Assembly (NCBI GenBank): GCA_018052705.1
Contig: JAGPMW010000001.1
Span: forward strand, 62,001-126,000
DNA from: Selenomonas sp.
Lineage (GTDB): Bacteria > Bacillota > Negativicutes > Selenomonadales > Selenomonadaceae
DNA length: 64,000 nt
Direction of reading: 5' to 3'
The notes under the pieces were generated by a model that did not search any database, was not told the origin of the DNA, and saw nothing but the letters and a program-made list of their open reading frames with translations. A program made the position numbers and the translations under genes. Shown here one piece after another: positions 28,124 through 36,486 of the stretch. Position 1 is the stretch's first letter; each line of letters starts with the position of its first letter.

Positions 28124-28723
28124 CTACGCTTCCTTCACTTGATAGTTTTGTTTTACCTCGGCTGCCGGCTGAACCAGCCACAGCCCCGCATGATAGCAGC
28201 GCAAAGCCATCCCGGCCGCTGCCATGCACAACAGGAAATCCGGACCGGCCTGCAGGATGCCGCAGTAGAAAACTGCCGCCCATAAGGCGATTGGCGCTGC
28301 CACGACATAGTTAGAAAACACATAAAACCAGCTGATACCAATCAGATATACAATCGCCATACCACCAGCATTCACAGCCAGCAGCTTGCGATAAGATATT
28401 TCCGACAGTTTGCGGGAATACCGCCCGCAAAACCAGGCCTGCAGGATAAATCCTAACAGATAGCCAAAGGTCGGCTGCAGGATATAGCCGGGGCCGCCGC
28501 CTGAAGCAAACACCGGCACCCCGATGAGTCCCAGCAGCACGTATGCTCCGACAGCTGCGGCGCCCAGTCTTGCTCCCAGTACCAGTCCAGCCAGCAGTGT
28601 GAACAGGAACTGCAGCGTATATACATCTGTCCCAACCGGGATGCGTATGAATGTCCCGATTGTGATGAGCGCTATAAACAGTCCACATAGCACCAGTTCG
28701 CGTACCGTAAGTTTTTTCAACAT
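28124..28723 (-). CDS. bioY: Biotin transporter substrate-binding component BioY
   Basis: BioY is the S-component that captures biotin in the membrane, working alone or with an ECF module. The 199-residue protein has about six hydrophobic helices and the family segments RIPVGTDVYTLQFLFTLLAG and GYILQPTFGYLLGF. Leading the operon, it couples biotin uptake to the last steps of synthesis under one operator. Confidence 0.94.
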   Translation of the reverse strand: MLKKLTVRELVLCGLFIALITIGTFIRIPVGTDVYTLQFLFTLLAGLVLGARLGAAAVGAYVLLGLIGVPVFASGGGPGYILQPTFGYLLGFILQAWFCGRYSRKLSEISYRKLLAVNAGGMAIVYLIGISWFYVFSNYVVAAPIALWAAVFYCGILQAGPDFLLCMAAAGMALRCYHAGLWLVQPAAEVKQNYQVKEA

Positions 28724-28776
28724 AAATCACACCTTTCCCTCAATTACTTTTCTTACGATACGCGTTTTCAGCCGCA

Positions 28777-28810
28777 TTGTCAACCCAGTTAATTTAATAA
28801 GTTTACGCAA
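28777..28810 (-). promoter_or_regulatory. BirA-like operator over the bioYDA promoter
   Basis: TTGTCAACCC (28777-28786) and GTTTACGCAA (28801-28810) form an imperfect inverted repeat resembling the BirA operator (TTGTNAACC and its complement about 15 bases apart). On the minus strand the same bases supply TTGACA of a promoter with TATCGT 17 bases downstream, so repression by biotinyl-AMP-loaded BirA is likely. Confidence 0.6.
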
Positions 28811-28814
28811 AATA

Positions 28815-28853
28815 AAAGTCCTGTTTCCAAGACACCGTTGGAAACAGGACTTT
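28815..28853 (-). terminator. Intrinsic terminator after the 28871-29257 gene
   Basis: AAAGTCCTGTTTCC and GGAAACAGGACTTT pair perfectly around an 11-base loop, and the minus-strand transcript continues into TTTATTTT. Confidence 0.85.
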
Positions 28854-28870
28854 ATACGGCAATAGCCGGC

Positions 28871-29257
28871 TCATGGGTTCAAACTGACAAATCCCTGCGC
28901 CTGATGATAATCATAAACGATACCATACTGCAGCCAGCTGTCGATGGATTCAATCATGATGTTCATAATGCTGTGTGCGCTCAGGCTGAAATTACTGATC
29001 TCACAGATCCGCAGGCTCTCTCCCGTCCGGACATGCTCGAATGTCACCGTAAGTGAATAGGTACCAATGGATAACAGATAGTGGTTGCCGGTACTCTTCT
29101 CCGCCAGCACCATGTGATGGTCATCGCCAGCAGACTGCCGCTCAAAGCCGAACTGCTGGAAACGCTCTATCAGCAGCGGCTCGGTTTCCCGATGAAATCT
29201 TCCATTGATTTCATCCCGTTTTGCTTCAAGTTCAGAAAATACTGGAAAGCTGATCAT
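28871..29257 (-). CDS. Hypothetical protein, 128 aa
   Basis: I do not recognise this family. The protein has no signal peptide or membrane helix. It is predicted to be soluble with mixed strands and helices; a segment around HHMVLAEKSTGNHYLLSIGTYSLTV suggests a small alpha/beta fold. AGAGGGG stands before the ATG. The gene stands alone with a promoter, a terminator-like hairpin right at the start of its mRNA, and its own terminator, which suggests it is regulated by premature termination. Confidence 0.7.
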   Translation of the reverse strand: MISFPVFSELEAKRDEINGRFHRETEPLLIERFQQFGFERQSAGDDHHMVLAEKSTGNHYLLSIGTYSLTVTFEHVRTGESLRICEISNFSLSAHSIMNIMIESIDSWLQYGIVYDYHQAQGFVSLNP

Positions 29258-29283
29258 AAGACATACCCCTCTCTAATACAAAA

Positions 29284-29325
29284 AAAGACACGTAAGAGGG
29301 CTGTGCCGCCTCATTGCGTGTCTTT
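29284..29325 (-). promoter_or_regulatory. Terminator-like hairpin in the leader of the 28871-29257 gene
   Basis: On the minus strand AAAGACACG and CGTGTCTTT pair and are followed by seven Ts, about 27 bases before the start codon. A promoter (TTGCCG at 29356-29361, TATAAT at 29334-29339, 16-base spacer) would start RNA just before this hairpin. Confidence 0.6.
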
Positions 29326-29428
29326 ATCGTCTAATTATAACACAATCTGTGTATCCGGCAAGTGTTTTGTCTCCCCCACTCGAAATGTAGTCCTGTTGTG
29401 TATACTTTGTATTTTCCTCCGTCTAGTA

Positions 29429-29457
29429 TGGACAATTTATAACAAACGATGTAAACT
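29429..29457 (+). promoter_or_regulatory. Promoter of the DAACS symporter gene
   Basis: TGGACA (29429-29434) and TAAACT (29452-29457) are 17 bases apart, giving a leader of about 90 bases before the ATG at 29557. Confidence 0.5.
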
Positions 29458-29556
29458 AATAACATAATTGTTCATGGCAGCGCAGCCGCATGGTACTCTT
29501 TTCCAGTATACAGGAACGGGTTCATGCGGCTCTTGCCGTATGGGAGGGATTTTTTT

Positions 29557-30798
29557 ATGTCAAAAGAAAAAAAAGCATCCGGGATGAGCCTCGACAAACT
29601 GGGGTTATGGATCATTGTGGCCACCGTGCTCGGTGCTGCCGTAGGACTCATTATGGGCAAGCCCGCGCATATGTTTGCGCCAATGGGCAACCTGTTTATG
29701 CAGCTGATCAAGATGGTCGTCGTCCCGCTGGTCCTGTTCTCACTGATTGGCGGTGCTGCTTCGCTGGGAAAATCGAGCAGCGCGGGCAAAATCGGTGTGC
29801 TGACCTTCATCTACTACGGCATCACAACAGCGGTATCAGTAATGATCGCCCTCGCCTTCAGCGAGCTGTTCAAGCCTGGCATGGGTATTGATATGGCCTC
29901 CATCTCCGGGGCCGCCATCCATGTTGAGCACATGGAGGAAAGCACTCAGCTGCCAGGATTCTGGGAAACGATTACTGGTTTTATTCCCGAGAACCCATTC
30001 AAAGCACTCGTCGACGGCAATATCCTGCAGGTCATCTCCTTTGCCATGTTCTTGGGTTTTGCCGCTACACACCTGGATGACAAGAAAAAAGATTTCCTGA
30101 TGGATTTCTTCAATAACATGACCGAACTATTCATTAAGATCATGACCGGCATCATGTATGTTGCTCCAATCGGCGTCTTCTGCCTCATGGCTGACGCTAC
30201 AGGGACCTTCGGCTACTCAGTACTCATGAAGATCCTCTACCTGATCGTACTGTACATCATCGTCCTGGCGCTGATCACCTACGGCATGATTGGCGGATCA
30301 GTTGCTATGTTCTCAAAATGCACCACCTATAAGAAATTCTTCCAAAGCATGTGGAAAGTACAGATTTTCGCCTTCTCAACCGCTTCTTCAATGGCTACGC
30401 TGCCACTGAATATGAACACAGCCATCACTGAACTCGGCGTTTCCAAGGAGACCACCTCCTTCGCCCTGCCACTGGGAGCTACCATCAATATGAACGGCAA
30501 TGCCGCCTACTATGCCATGGCTGCAACCTTCATCGCCCAAATGTATGGCATGGATCTTTCCTTTGCCCAGTATGTTGCAATCACGATCACCAGTACCCTT
30601 GGTGCCGTTGGCCAGGCCGGCGTACCGGGACCAACCCTGCTGGTCGTAGCCGTACTCGTATCAGCCGGCATCCCGATTGATGCACTGCCCATTCTTTTCG
30701 GCGTCGACCGAATCTTCGATATGCTGCGTACTGCCGTTAACATCACAGGCGATGCTGCCTGTGCTACGATCGTCGATCAATTCCGCGAGGAAGCCTGA
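29557..30798 (+). CDS. Dicarboxylate/amino acid:cation symporter (DAACS family)
   Basis: This is a sodium- or proton-coupled transporter of glutamate, aspartate or C4-dicarboxylates, of the GltP/GltPh fold. The 413-residue protein shows the serine-rich hairpin FSTASSMATLPLNM, the transport motif region ATINMNGNAAYYA, the second hairpin GQAGVPGPTLL and FGVDRIFDMLRTAVNITGD. The family-typical NMDG is NMNG here. ATG at 29557 follows GGGAGGG at 6 bases. Substrate cannot be told from sequence. It is monocistronic with a strong terminator. Confidence 0.92.
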   Translation: MSKEKKASGMSLDKLGLWIIVATVLGAAVGLIMGKPAHMFAPMGNLFMQLIKMVVVPLVLFSLIGGAASLGKSSSAGKIGVLTFIYYGITTAVSVMIALAFSELFKPGMGIDMASISGAAIHVEHMEESTQLPGFWETITGFIPENPFKALVDGNILQVISFAMFLGFAATHLDDKKKDFLMDFFNNMTELFIKIMTGIMYVAPIGVFCLMADATGTFGYSVLMKILYLIVLYIIVLALITYGMIGGSVAMFSKCTTYKKFFQSMWKVQIFAFSTASSMATLPLNMNTAITELGVSKETTSFALPLGATINMNGNAAYYAMAATFIAQMYGMDLSFAQYVAITITSTLGAVGQAGVPGPTLLVVAVLVSAGIPIDALPILFGVDRIFDMLRTAVNITGDAACATIVDQFREEA

Positions 30799-30800
30799 TC

Positions 30801-30846
30801 AAAAAAATTCCTGCTGCACCATATGGTGTAACAGGAATTTTTTTTC
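30801..30846. terminator. Bidirectional terminator
   Basis: AAAAAAATTCCTG and CAGGAATTTTTTTT pair perfectly with an inner CACCATATGGTG hairpin, between the convergent symporter and DUF134-NifX genes. Confidence 0.88.
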
Positions 30847-30847
30847 G

Positions 30848-31591
30848 TCAGTGACAGCCGTGATTGCCGCAGGTATGATTGCTGTCGTGCGCACCATGAT
30901 GGTCACAGTGAACGGCCGGATCATAGGAGAGTCGGCCCTCTACCAGAGCCTGAGCAGCCTCATCTGCATCGCCAATGACACCGCCAAAAAGACGAATTCC
31001 CGCCTGTGCCAGTGCATTCTGGGCTCCGGCACCAATCCCGCCACAGATCAGCGTATCAATAGACTCGTTCTGAAGCAGCGTTGCCAGTGCACCATGGCCG
31101 GCACCGTTGCTCCCCAGAACATGAGACTCCGTAATCTTGCCATTCTCGACCGTATAGACCTTGAACTTCTCCGTTTTTCCGAAATGCTGGAAAATCTGAC
31201 CATCATCATAAGTAACTGCTAGTTTCATGGAAATTGTTCCTTCCTGCCCATAAGGGCATCGACGAAGATGACGATGCGGACAGGCACAGGACTCGGCCGT
31301 TTGGCAGAGTTCGTAGTTGCCACCGGCAATTGCCAGTGGCCTCCCCTCCACCAGACAAGCCGCGAGCCGCTTGCGCGCAGCCGTATATAAGGCCTGGACC
31401 GTCGTCCGGGCTACCCCCAGCTGCTCTGCACATTCCTGTTGCGTCATACCATGATAGTCCATGAGACGGATTGTCTCAAACTCCTCCACGGGCATCGTAA
31501 TCTGAGGCACTTCCCGATCAGTCCGCCGGGGACAGAACTGCTCAAAGCGAGGCAACGCGCAGATACGGCGCTTTTTAAATGGTCTGGCCAT
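30848..31591 (-). CDS. DUF134 (UPF0251) HTH domain fused to a NifX/NifB-type dinitrogenase cofactor domain
   Basis: The 247-residue protein joins two families. Residues 1-115 are DUF134: MARPFKKRRICALPRF, then a sigma-like helix-turn-helix (MTQQECAEQLGVARTTVQALY), then a cysteine cluster (CACPHRHLRRCPYG). Residues 122-220 are a NifX-like domain (MKLAVTYDDGQIFQHFGKTEKFKVYTV, CGGIGAGAQNAL). A His/Cys-rich tail, HCDHHGAHDSNHTCGNHGC, could bind metal. The start at 31591 has AAGGAGG at 6 bases. No nitrogenase genes are visible, so a metal- or cluster-responsive regulator is more plausible than cofactor assembly. Confidence 0.88.
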   Translation of the reverse strand: MARPFKKRRICALPRFEQFCPRRTDREVPQITMPVEEFETIRLMDYHGMTQQECAEQLGVARTTVQALYTAARKRLAACLVEGRPLAIAGGNYELCQTAESCACPHRHLRRCPYGQEGTISMKLAVTYDDGQIFQHFGKTEKFKVYTVENGKITESHVLGSNGAGHGALATLLQNESIDTLICGGIGAGAQNALAQAGIRLFGGVIGDADEAAQALVEGRLSYDPAVHCDHHGAHDSNHTCGNHGCH

Positions 31592-31611
31592 CGTCATCCT
31601 CCTTAGTTATC

Positions 31612-31658
31612 GACATATGTCTTTATATAAATTATAACAAGTTTATAACATATGTCAA
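31612..31658 (-). promoter_or_regulatory. Promoter with twin ACATATGT palindromes
   Basis: On the minus strand TTGACA (31653-31658) and TATAAT (31631-31636) are 16 bases apart. An ACATATGT palindrome overlaps the -35 box (31648-31655) and a second, GACATATGTC (31612-31621), lies just past the expected transcription start. Their placement suits autoregulation by the DUF134 helix-turn-helix. Confidence 0.65.
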
Positions 31659-31660
31659 TA

Positions 31661-31698
31661 AAAAATACTGCCGCAGTCGTATCCGCGGCAGTATTTTT
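31661..31698 (-). terminator. Intrinsic terminator after yeiH-like gene
   Basis: AATACTGCCGC and GCGGCAGTATT pair perfectly around a 10-base loop with A/T runs on both flanks. Confidence 0.85.
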
Positions 31699-31714
31699 AT
31701 AAAAACAGGTTCGT

Positions 31715-32752
31715 TTACCAAATGCCCATGAAATGCTGCACAAGCAGGCTTACAAGCGTGATCCCTACCCAGCAGCAAGCTCCCAGCAGGATTGGCCGGC
31801 CGCCATTTCTGACGAGCTTGACCAGATTGCTGTTGAGTCCAATGGCCGCCATGGCCATAACAATGAAGAACTTCGACAGCTCTTTAAGCGGCTGGAATGT
31901 CTCCGCGCTAACACCGAGCTGCAGGCAGATCGTCGTAACGATCGACGCAATCAGGAAATACAAAATAAACATTGGAAACGCCCGCTTAAAGCTGAACGTC
32001 CCGGCAGAATCTGCCGCTTTATTCTCCTTACGGGCAATGAGCATCGCCAGCACAAGCGTCACCGGAATGATAGCCAGTGCACGGGTCAGCTTGACAGTAA
32101 CAGCCTCATCAAGCGTTGATGTTCCGAGCGCCCACATACTATCCCAGGTCGTAGCAGCTGCCGTAACCGAAGACGTATCATTGATAGCCGTCCCCGCAAA
32201 AACACCAAAAGCATTGCCGCTGGTCGTATCAAAACCAATCATACTGCCCAGCAGCGGAAACAGCAGCGCCGCCAGCGCATTGAACAGGAAAATAACCGAA
32301 ATGGACTGTGCCACCTCATTGTTGTCGGCCTTCACGATTGGTGCTGCTGCTGCAATAGCAGAACCGCCGCAGATGGAGGAGCCCACACCAATCAGGGCTG
32401 CCGTATTTCTGGATATACGCATTTTCTTGCGCAGCGTCCAGGCGATCAACAGTGAAATACTGATCGTGCTGATGATAATCGGCAAGGAATGAATGCCCGT
32501 CTGAATGATGATTCCGAGGTTCATGCCAAACCCCAGCAGTACGACTGCCGACTGCAGAATAATCTTCGACGTCCAGTTGATACCGGCTGCAGCCTTGCCT
32601 TTCTCTGACCATAGCATCGTGATAAGCATACCTGCCAGAATTGCAATGACAGCACCGCCCACTACCGGGAACGATTTTCCCAGCAGCCAGGCCGGCACGG
32701 CAATCAGGAAACAGCTCAGGATTCCCCGCCAGTTTTTTTGCATAAATGTCAT
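31715..32752 (-). CDS. yeiH: YeiH family putative sulfate/anion exporter (UPF0324)
   Basis: This 345-residue integral membrane protein has about ten hydrophobic helices and the family signature GVGSSICGGSAIAAAAPIVKA, plus FAGTAINDTSSVTAAA. YeiH members are proposed exporters of sulfate, sulfite or organosulfonate-derived anions; the substrate here is unproven. The ATG at 32752 follows AGAGAGG at 7 bases. It is divergent from a LysR gene, the typical yeiH-yeiE arrangement. Confidence 0.88.
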   Translation of the reverse strand: MTFMQKNWRGILSCFLIAVPAWLLGKSFPVVGGAVIAILAGMLITMLWSEKGKAAAGINWTSKIILQSAVVLLGFGMNLGIIIQTGIHSLPIIISTISISLLIAWTLRKKMRISRNTAALIGVGSSICGGSAIAAAAPIVKADNNEVAQSISVIFLFNALAALLFPLLGSMIGFDTTSGNAFGVFAGTAINDTSSVTAAATTWDSMWALGTSTLDEAVTVKLTRALAIIPVTLVLAMLIARKENKAADSAGTFSFKRAFPMFILYFLIASIVTTICLQLGVSAETFQPLKELSKFFIVMAMAAIGLNSNLVKLVRNGGRPILLGACCWVGITLVSLLVQHFMGIW

Positions 32753-32792
32753 GATAATACCTCTCTGTTCATTGTTTGATTTGCTGATATGA

Positions 32793-32836
32793 ATTATATC
32801 GGTCCTTGTCAAAAATGTAAAATTATGTATTATAAT
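32793..32836. promoter_or_regulatory. Divergent overlapping promoters, yeiH/LysR intergenic region
   Basis: For yeiH, TTTACA (rc 32816-32821) and TATAAT (rc 32793-32798) are 17 bases apart. For the LysR gene, TTGTCA (32806-32811) pairs with TATTAT at 32828 (16-base spacer). The promoters overlap head to head, as usual for LysR-controlled pairs. Confidence 0.55.
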
Positions 32837-32877
32837 ATATTGATAAGATAAAATTATTGATAGAAAGGACTAGCACT

Positions 32878-33774
32878 ATGTTAGATTTTCGTGTAGAAAC
32901 ATTCCTGTGCGTCTGTCAGACCATGAATTTCACTCAGGCCGCCCGGCGTCTGAACATCACCCAGCCAGCAGTATCTCAGCATATCAAATACCTCGAACAG
33001 CATTATCATACCAGCCTGTTCCTCTATGAGAACAAACGCCTTTCCCTCACCGCGACCGGCACCATCCTTCACGAACGCTTTAAGACGATGGAAAATGATG
33101 AGGCGGCTCTGGCAGCTGAGCTGCGCAGCAGCGCGACTGGTATTGAATGCCTGTCACTGGGTGTGACCATGACCGTCGGCGAATACGCGATCATCGAACC
33201 GCTGGCACGGTTCCAGCAGCGTCATCCGGAAACCAATATCGAGCTGCACTTCGGCAACACAACCGATCTGCTGCAGCAGCTGGCAGCTGGAAATATCCAA
33301 CTGGCACTGGTGGAAGGAAATTATCCCAAAGACAATTATGAGCATAAAAAATACAGCACAGAGGACTACATTGGCGTCTGTGCTGCAAATCATCAATTTT
33401 CAATTAATATGCCACGAACGTTCAGCGATCTGCTGAGCGAACGGCTGTTGATACGCGAGCCCGGCTCAGGTACCCGCGACATTCTCGACCGCAATCTGGC
33501 CCTGCACGGCATGCACGTACAGGATTTCCGGCGCTATACCGAGGTGGGCAATATGCATACTATCATCGGTCTCCTGCTGCAGGACTGCGGGATTACCTTC
33601 CTCTACAAGATTGCCGTAGAAAGTGAGCTGGCAGCCGGTCAGCTGCAGGAAATTCCGCTCAATGGATTTTCCATGCAGCATGACTTCGATTTCATCTGGG
33701 AAAAAGGCAGCATTTATACCGAAAAGTATAAAAACATCTGTCAGGAGCTCAGCCTGCATCAGTCCAGCTGCTGA
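32878..33774 (+). CDS. LysR family transcriptional regulator (YeiE-like)
   Basis: The 298-residue protein has the LysR winged helix at residues 1-60 (FLCVCQTMNFTQAARRLNITQPAVSQHIKYLE) and a periplasmic-binding-like effector domain. ATG at 32878 follows AAAGGA at 8 bases. It is divergent from the YeiH transporter, so it likely controls that gene in response to a sulfur-containing or related anion; this is inference from context. Confidence 0.9.
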   Translation: MLDFRVETFLCVCQTMNFTQAARRLNITQPAVSQHIKYLEQHYHTSLFLYENKRLSLTATGTILHERFKTMENDEAALAAELRSSATGIECLSLGVTMTVGEYAIIEPLARFQQRHPETNIELHFGNTTDLLQQLAAGNIQLALVEGNYPKDNYEHKKYSTEDYIGVCAANHQFSINMPRTFSDLLSERLLIREPGSGTRDILDRNLALHGMHVQDFRRYTEVGNMHTIIGLLLQDCGITFLYKIAVESELAAGQLQEIPLNGFSMQHDFDFIWEKGSIYTEKYKNICQELSLHQSSC

Positions 33775-34049
33775 TGCAGCACATATTTATCCGTTGCCAC
33801 ATCAAGCATCTCCTGCCATGATGAAAATTTCGTCACAGCCCGGACATGGGCATCCATGACGGCCTCAGGCAATGCCTCAAAGTCCTGCTGGCTGGCAATA
33901 CGGAACCGTCCTCCATTCAGGAATTTGTCAAATGAACGGAACTTCGTATACTTACGCATAAAGGACTTGTCAAAAATAATATCAAAATCCACCAGCTGCG
34001 GTGCTGCCTGATTCGGCAGCTTATAATAGCCTGTAATCTTCACACTCAT
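33759..34049 (-). CDS. Hypothetical protein, 96 aa
   Basis: A small soluble protein beginning MSVKITGYYKLPNQAAP, with no recognised domain. The ATG at 34049 has GAGGG at 8 bases, better than the upstream ATG at 34055. Its last 16 bases overlap the convergent LysR gene. It contains a basic/aromatic stretch (KSFMRKYTKFRSFDKFLNGGRFRIA) and a C-terminal helix-rich part. Confidence 0.65.
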   Translation of the reverse strand: MSVKITGYYKLPNQAAPQLVDFDIIFDKSFMRKYTKFRSFDKFLNGGRFRIASQQDFEALPEAVMDAHVRAVTKFSSWQEMLDVATDKYVLHQQLD

Positions 34050-34113
34050 TGTCATTACCCTCTTTCCACACGACGCGCCTAATCAATCCGAACGATCACC
34101 ACACCGAGCTCAC

Positions 34114-36486
34114 TCATGAAAAACCGGCCAGGAGCCCAAGAAGGTGAATAAACCATGCAGTCACCCAGGCAATCAGGCATTGCGTAACAACCGTTGTCAA
34201 GGCATTCCAGCTGCCCACCTCGCGGCGTACGGTCGCAATTGCCGCCACACAAGGTGTATACAGCAGCGTAAACACCAGAAATACGATTGCGGTCATCGGC
34301 GTAAACAACTCGTTCAAATCGGCCACATTGCCCCCGAGCAGTACGGTAAGCGTCGATACCACGGTTTCCTTGGCTGTAAAACCAGTAATCAGTGCTGTGG
34401 CTACACGCCAGTCAGCAAATCCAAGCGGCGCAAACACGGGCGCTGCCAGCCGGCCAATTGCCGCCAGCAGGCTTTCTTCCGGCCCCGCAGCTACATTGAA
34501 ATGGCTGTTAAACATCTGCAGGAACCAGATGATGACCGATGCCGCGAAGATAATTGTGAATGCCTTAACCAGGAACCCCTTGGCTTTATCCCAAATCAGA
34601 CGGCCAACACTTTTCATAGACGGAAGCCGATAGTTTGGCAGCTCCATGACAAACGGCACCGGTTCGCCCCGAAAAAGGGTCCGCCCCAGCAGCAGCGCAA
34701 ACAAAATGCCGACAAAAATTCCCAGAAAATACAAGCCCAGCATGACCAGAGCCTGATACTTCGCGGCAAAAAACGCGCCAATGATCAGCGTATAAATTGG
34801 CAGTTTGGCACTGCAGCTCATGAATGGCGTGAGCAGTATCGTCATCTTGCGGTCGCGTTCACTCGAAAGGGTCCGGGTCGACATGATAGCGGGAACCGAA
34901 CAGCCAAACCCAATCAGCATGGGGACGATACTGCGCCCGGACAAGCCGATCCTGCGCAGCAGCCGGTCCATCACGAAGGCCACCCTGGCCATATAGCCGG
35001 TATCCTCGAGGATAGACAAAAAGAAAAACAACGTTACGATCGTCGGCAAAAAGCTGATCACGCTGCCAATGCCAGCGGCGACACCATCAATCATCAGACT
35101 ATGCACGACCGGATTGACATCAGCAGCCACCAGCACGGCATCCAGCCCATCTGTCACCGACTTTACCACCATTTCCATCAAATCCGACAGCAACGCGCCG
35201 ACACCATTGAAGGTCATTGCGAAAATGAACCCCATGATAGCCACAAAACTGGGCACAGCCGTATAATGGCCGGTAAGTATCCGGTCAATGGCAACACTGC
35301 GGCGATGTTCCTTGCTTTCATGCGGACGGACAAGCGTTTTCCGGCAGAGTCTCGTGATGAATGAAAACCGCATATTCGCCATAGCCGCCTCTGCATCCAG
35401 TCCTGATTCCTGTTCCATGATACTGATGATATGCCGGAACGTCTCATCTTTGTCAGCAGGAATCTGCAGCCTGGCTGCCATCAGTGCATCCTTCTCGATC
35501 AGCTTCGTGGCCGCAAACCGGGCCGGCATACCAACCGCGTTGGCCTCCGGTTCAATGATATGTACGGTCGCATGGATCGCCCGATGGACCGCGGCTATCG
35601 GATCGGCACTCTCCTCACTGTCTGTGCAGAAATCAATCCGTGTCGGCTGGCGACGATAACGAGCCACATGAATCGCATGGCTGATCAATTCTTCCACGCC
35701 TTCATTCTTCGCGGCAGATATTGGTACGACCGGCATTCCCAGGATTGCTTCCAGTTCATTAATCCGGATTGAACCGCCATTTTCGCGAACCTCGTCCATC
35801 ATATTGAGCGCCAGCACCATCGGTATCCCCAGCTCCATCAGCTGCATGGTCAAATACAGGTTGCGTTCCAGATTTGTCGCATCAACGATATTGATGATTC
35901 CCTCAGGACGAGCCTGCAGCAGGAAGTCACGAGTCACGATTTCTTCATTCGAGTAGGGCGACAGCGAATAAATCCCCGGCAGATCGGTCACACGAGCCTC
36001 ATGATGACTTCGCATAAACCCATCCTTGCGGTCTACCGTAACCCCTGGAAAATTTCCTACATGCTGATTGGAACCGGTCAGCTGATTAAAAAGCGTAGTC
36101 TTGCCACAATTCTGATTGCCTACCAGGGCAAAGGACAGCGGCTTCCCCTTCGGCAGCGGCTTTCCTTTATGTGGATTAGCTGGCGCGTAGTCGAGCTCAC
36201 CTACGCCCGGATGATCGATATCCGGCGTGCGGTTTTCACAAAGAAGCTCGGCTTCCTGCGTATGGACACCATCCACCTCGATCTTGCCCGCTTCATCGAG
36301 GCGAAGCGTCAATTCATAGCCACGTACTTTGATCTGTACCGGGTCTCCCATTGGCGCAACCTTCTGCAAGGTAACTTCGGTCTGCGGGGTCAGGCCCATA
36401 TCCAGTAAATGATGGCGGAGCGCTCCAGTGCCATTCACTTTAGTAATGAACGCTCCCTGTTGTGGTTTCAATTCATCTAATGTCAT
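34114..36486 (-). CDS. feoB: Ferrous iron transport protein, FeoA-FeoB fusion
   Basis: FeoB imports Fe(II) across the inner membrane. Residues 1-75 are a FeoA (SH3-like) domain, followed by a linker with CENRTPDIDHPGVGEL. The G-protein domain has G1 GNQNCGKTT at 123-131, G3 DLPGIY and G4 NMMDE. The C-terminal membrane part has two gate repeats around VGSVISFLPTIVTLFFFLSILEDTGYMAR and the serine/cysteine motif GCSVPAIMSTR. The 790 residues fit a fusion. The ATG directly abuts the stop codon of the kinase gene, so it is cotranscribed with the two-component system. Confidence 0.95.
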   Translation of the reverse strand: MTLDELKPQQGAFITKVNGTGALRHHLLDMGLTPQTEVTLQKVAPMGDPVQIKVRGYELTLRLDEAGKIEVDGVHTQEAELLCENRTPDIDHPGVGELDYAPANPHKGKPLPKGKPLSFALVGNQNCGKTTLFNQLTGSNQHVGNFPGVTVDRKDGFMRSHHEARVTDLPGIYSLSPYSNEEIVTRDFLLQARPEGIINIVDATNLERNLYLTMQLMELGIPMVLALNMMDEVRENGGSIRINELEAILGMPVVPISAAKNEGVEELISHAIHVARYRRQPTRIDFCTDSEESADPIAAVHRAIHATVHIIEPEANAVGMPARFAATKLIEKDALMAARLQIPADKDETFRHIISIMEQESGLDAEAAMANMRFSFITRLCRKTLVRPHESKEHRRSVAIDRILTGHYTAVPSFVAIMGFIFAMTFNGVGALLSDLMEMVVKSVTDGLDAVLVAADVNPVVHSLMIDGVAAGIGSVISFLPTIVTLFFFLSILEDTGYMARVAFVMDRLLRRIGLSGRSIVPMLIGFGCSVPAIMSTRTLSSERDRKMTILLTPFMSCSAKLPIYTLIIGAFFAAKYQALVMLGLYFLGIFVGILFALLLGRTLFRGEPVPFVMELPNYRLPSMKSVGRLIWDKAKGFLVKAFTIIFAASVIIWFLQMFNSHFNVAAGPEESLLAAIGRLAAPVFAPLGFADWRVATALITGFTAKETVVSTLTVLLGGNVADLNELFTPMTAIVFLVFTLLYTPCVAAIATVRREVGSWNALTTVVTQCLIAWVTAWFIHLLGLLAGFS

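Noticed and set aside
34144..35364. 406-codon open frame opposite feoB
   Set aside because: Antisense shadow with skewed Arg/His/Gln content; feoB is unmistakable.
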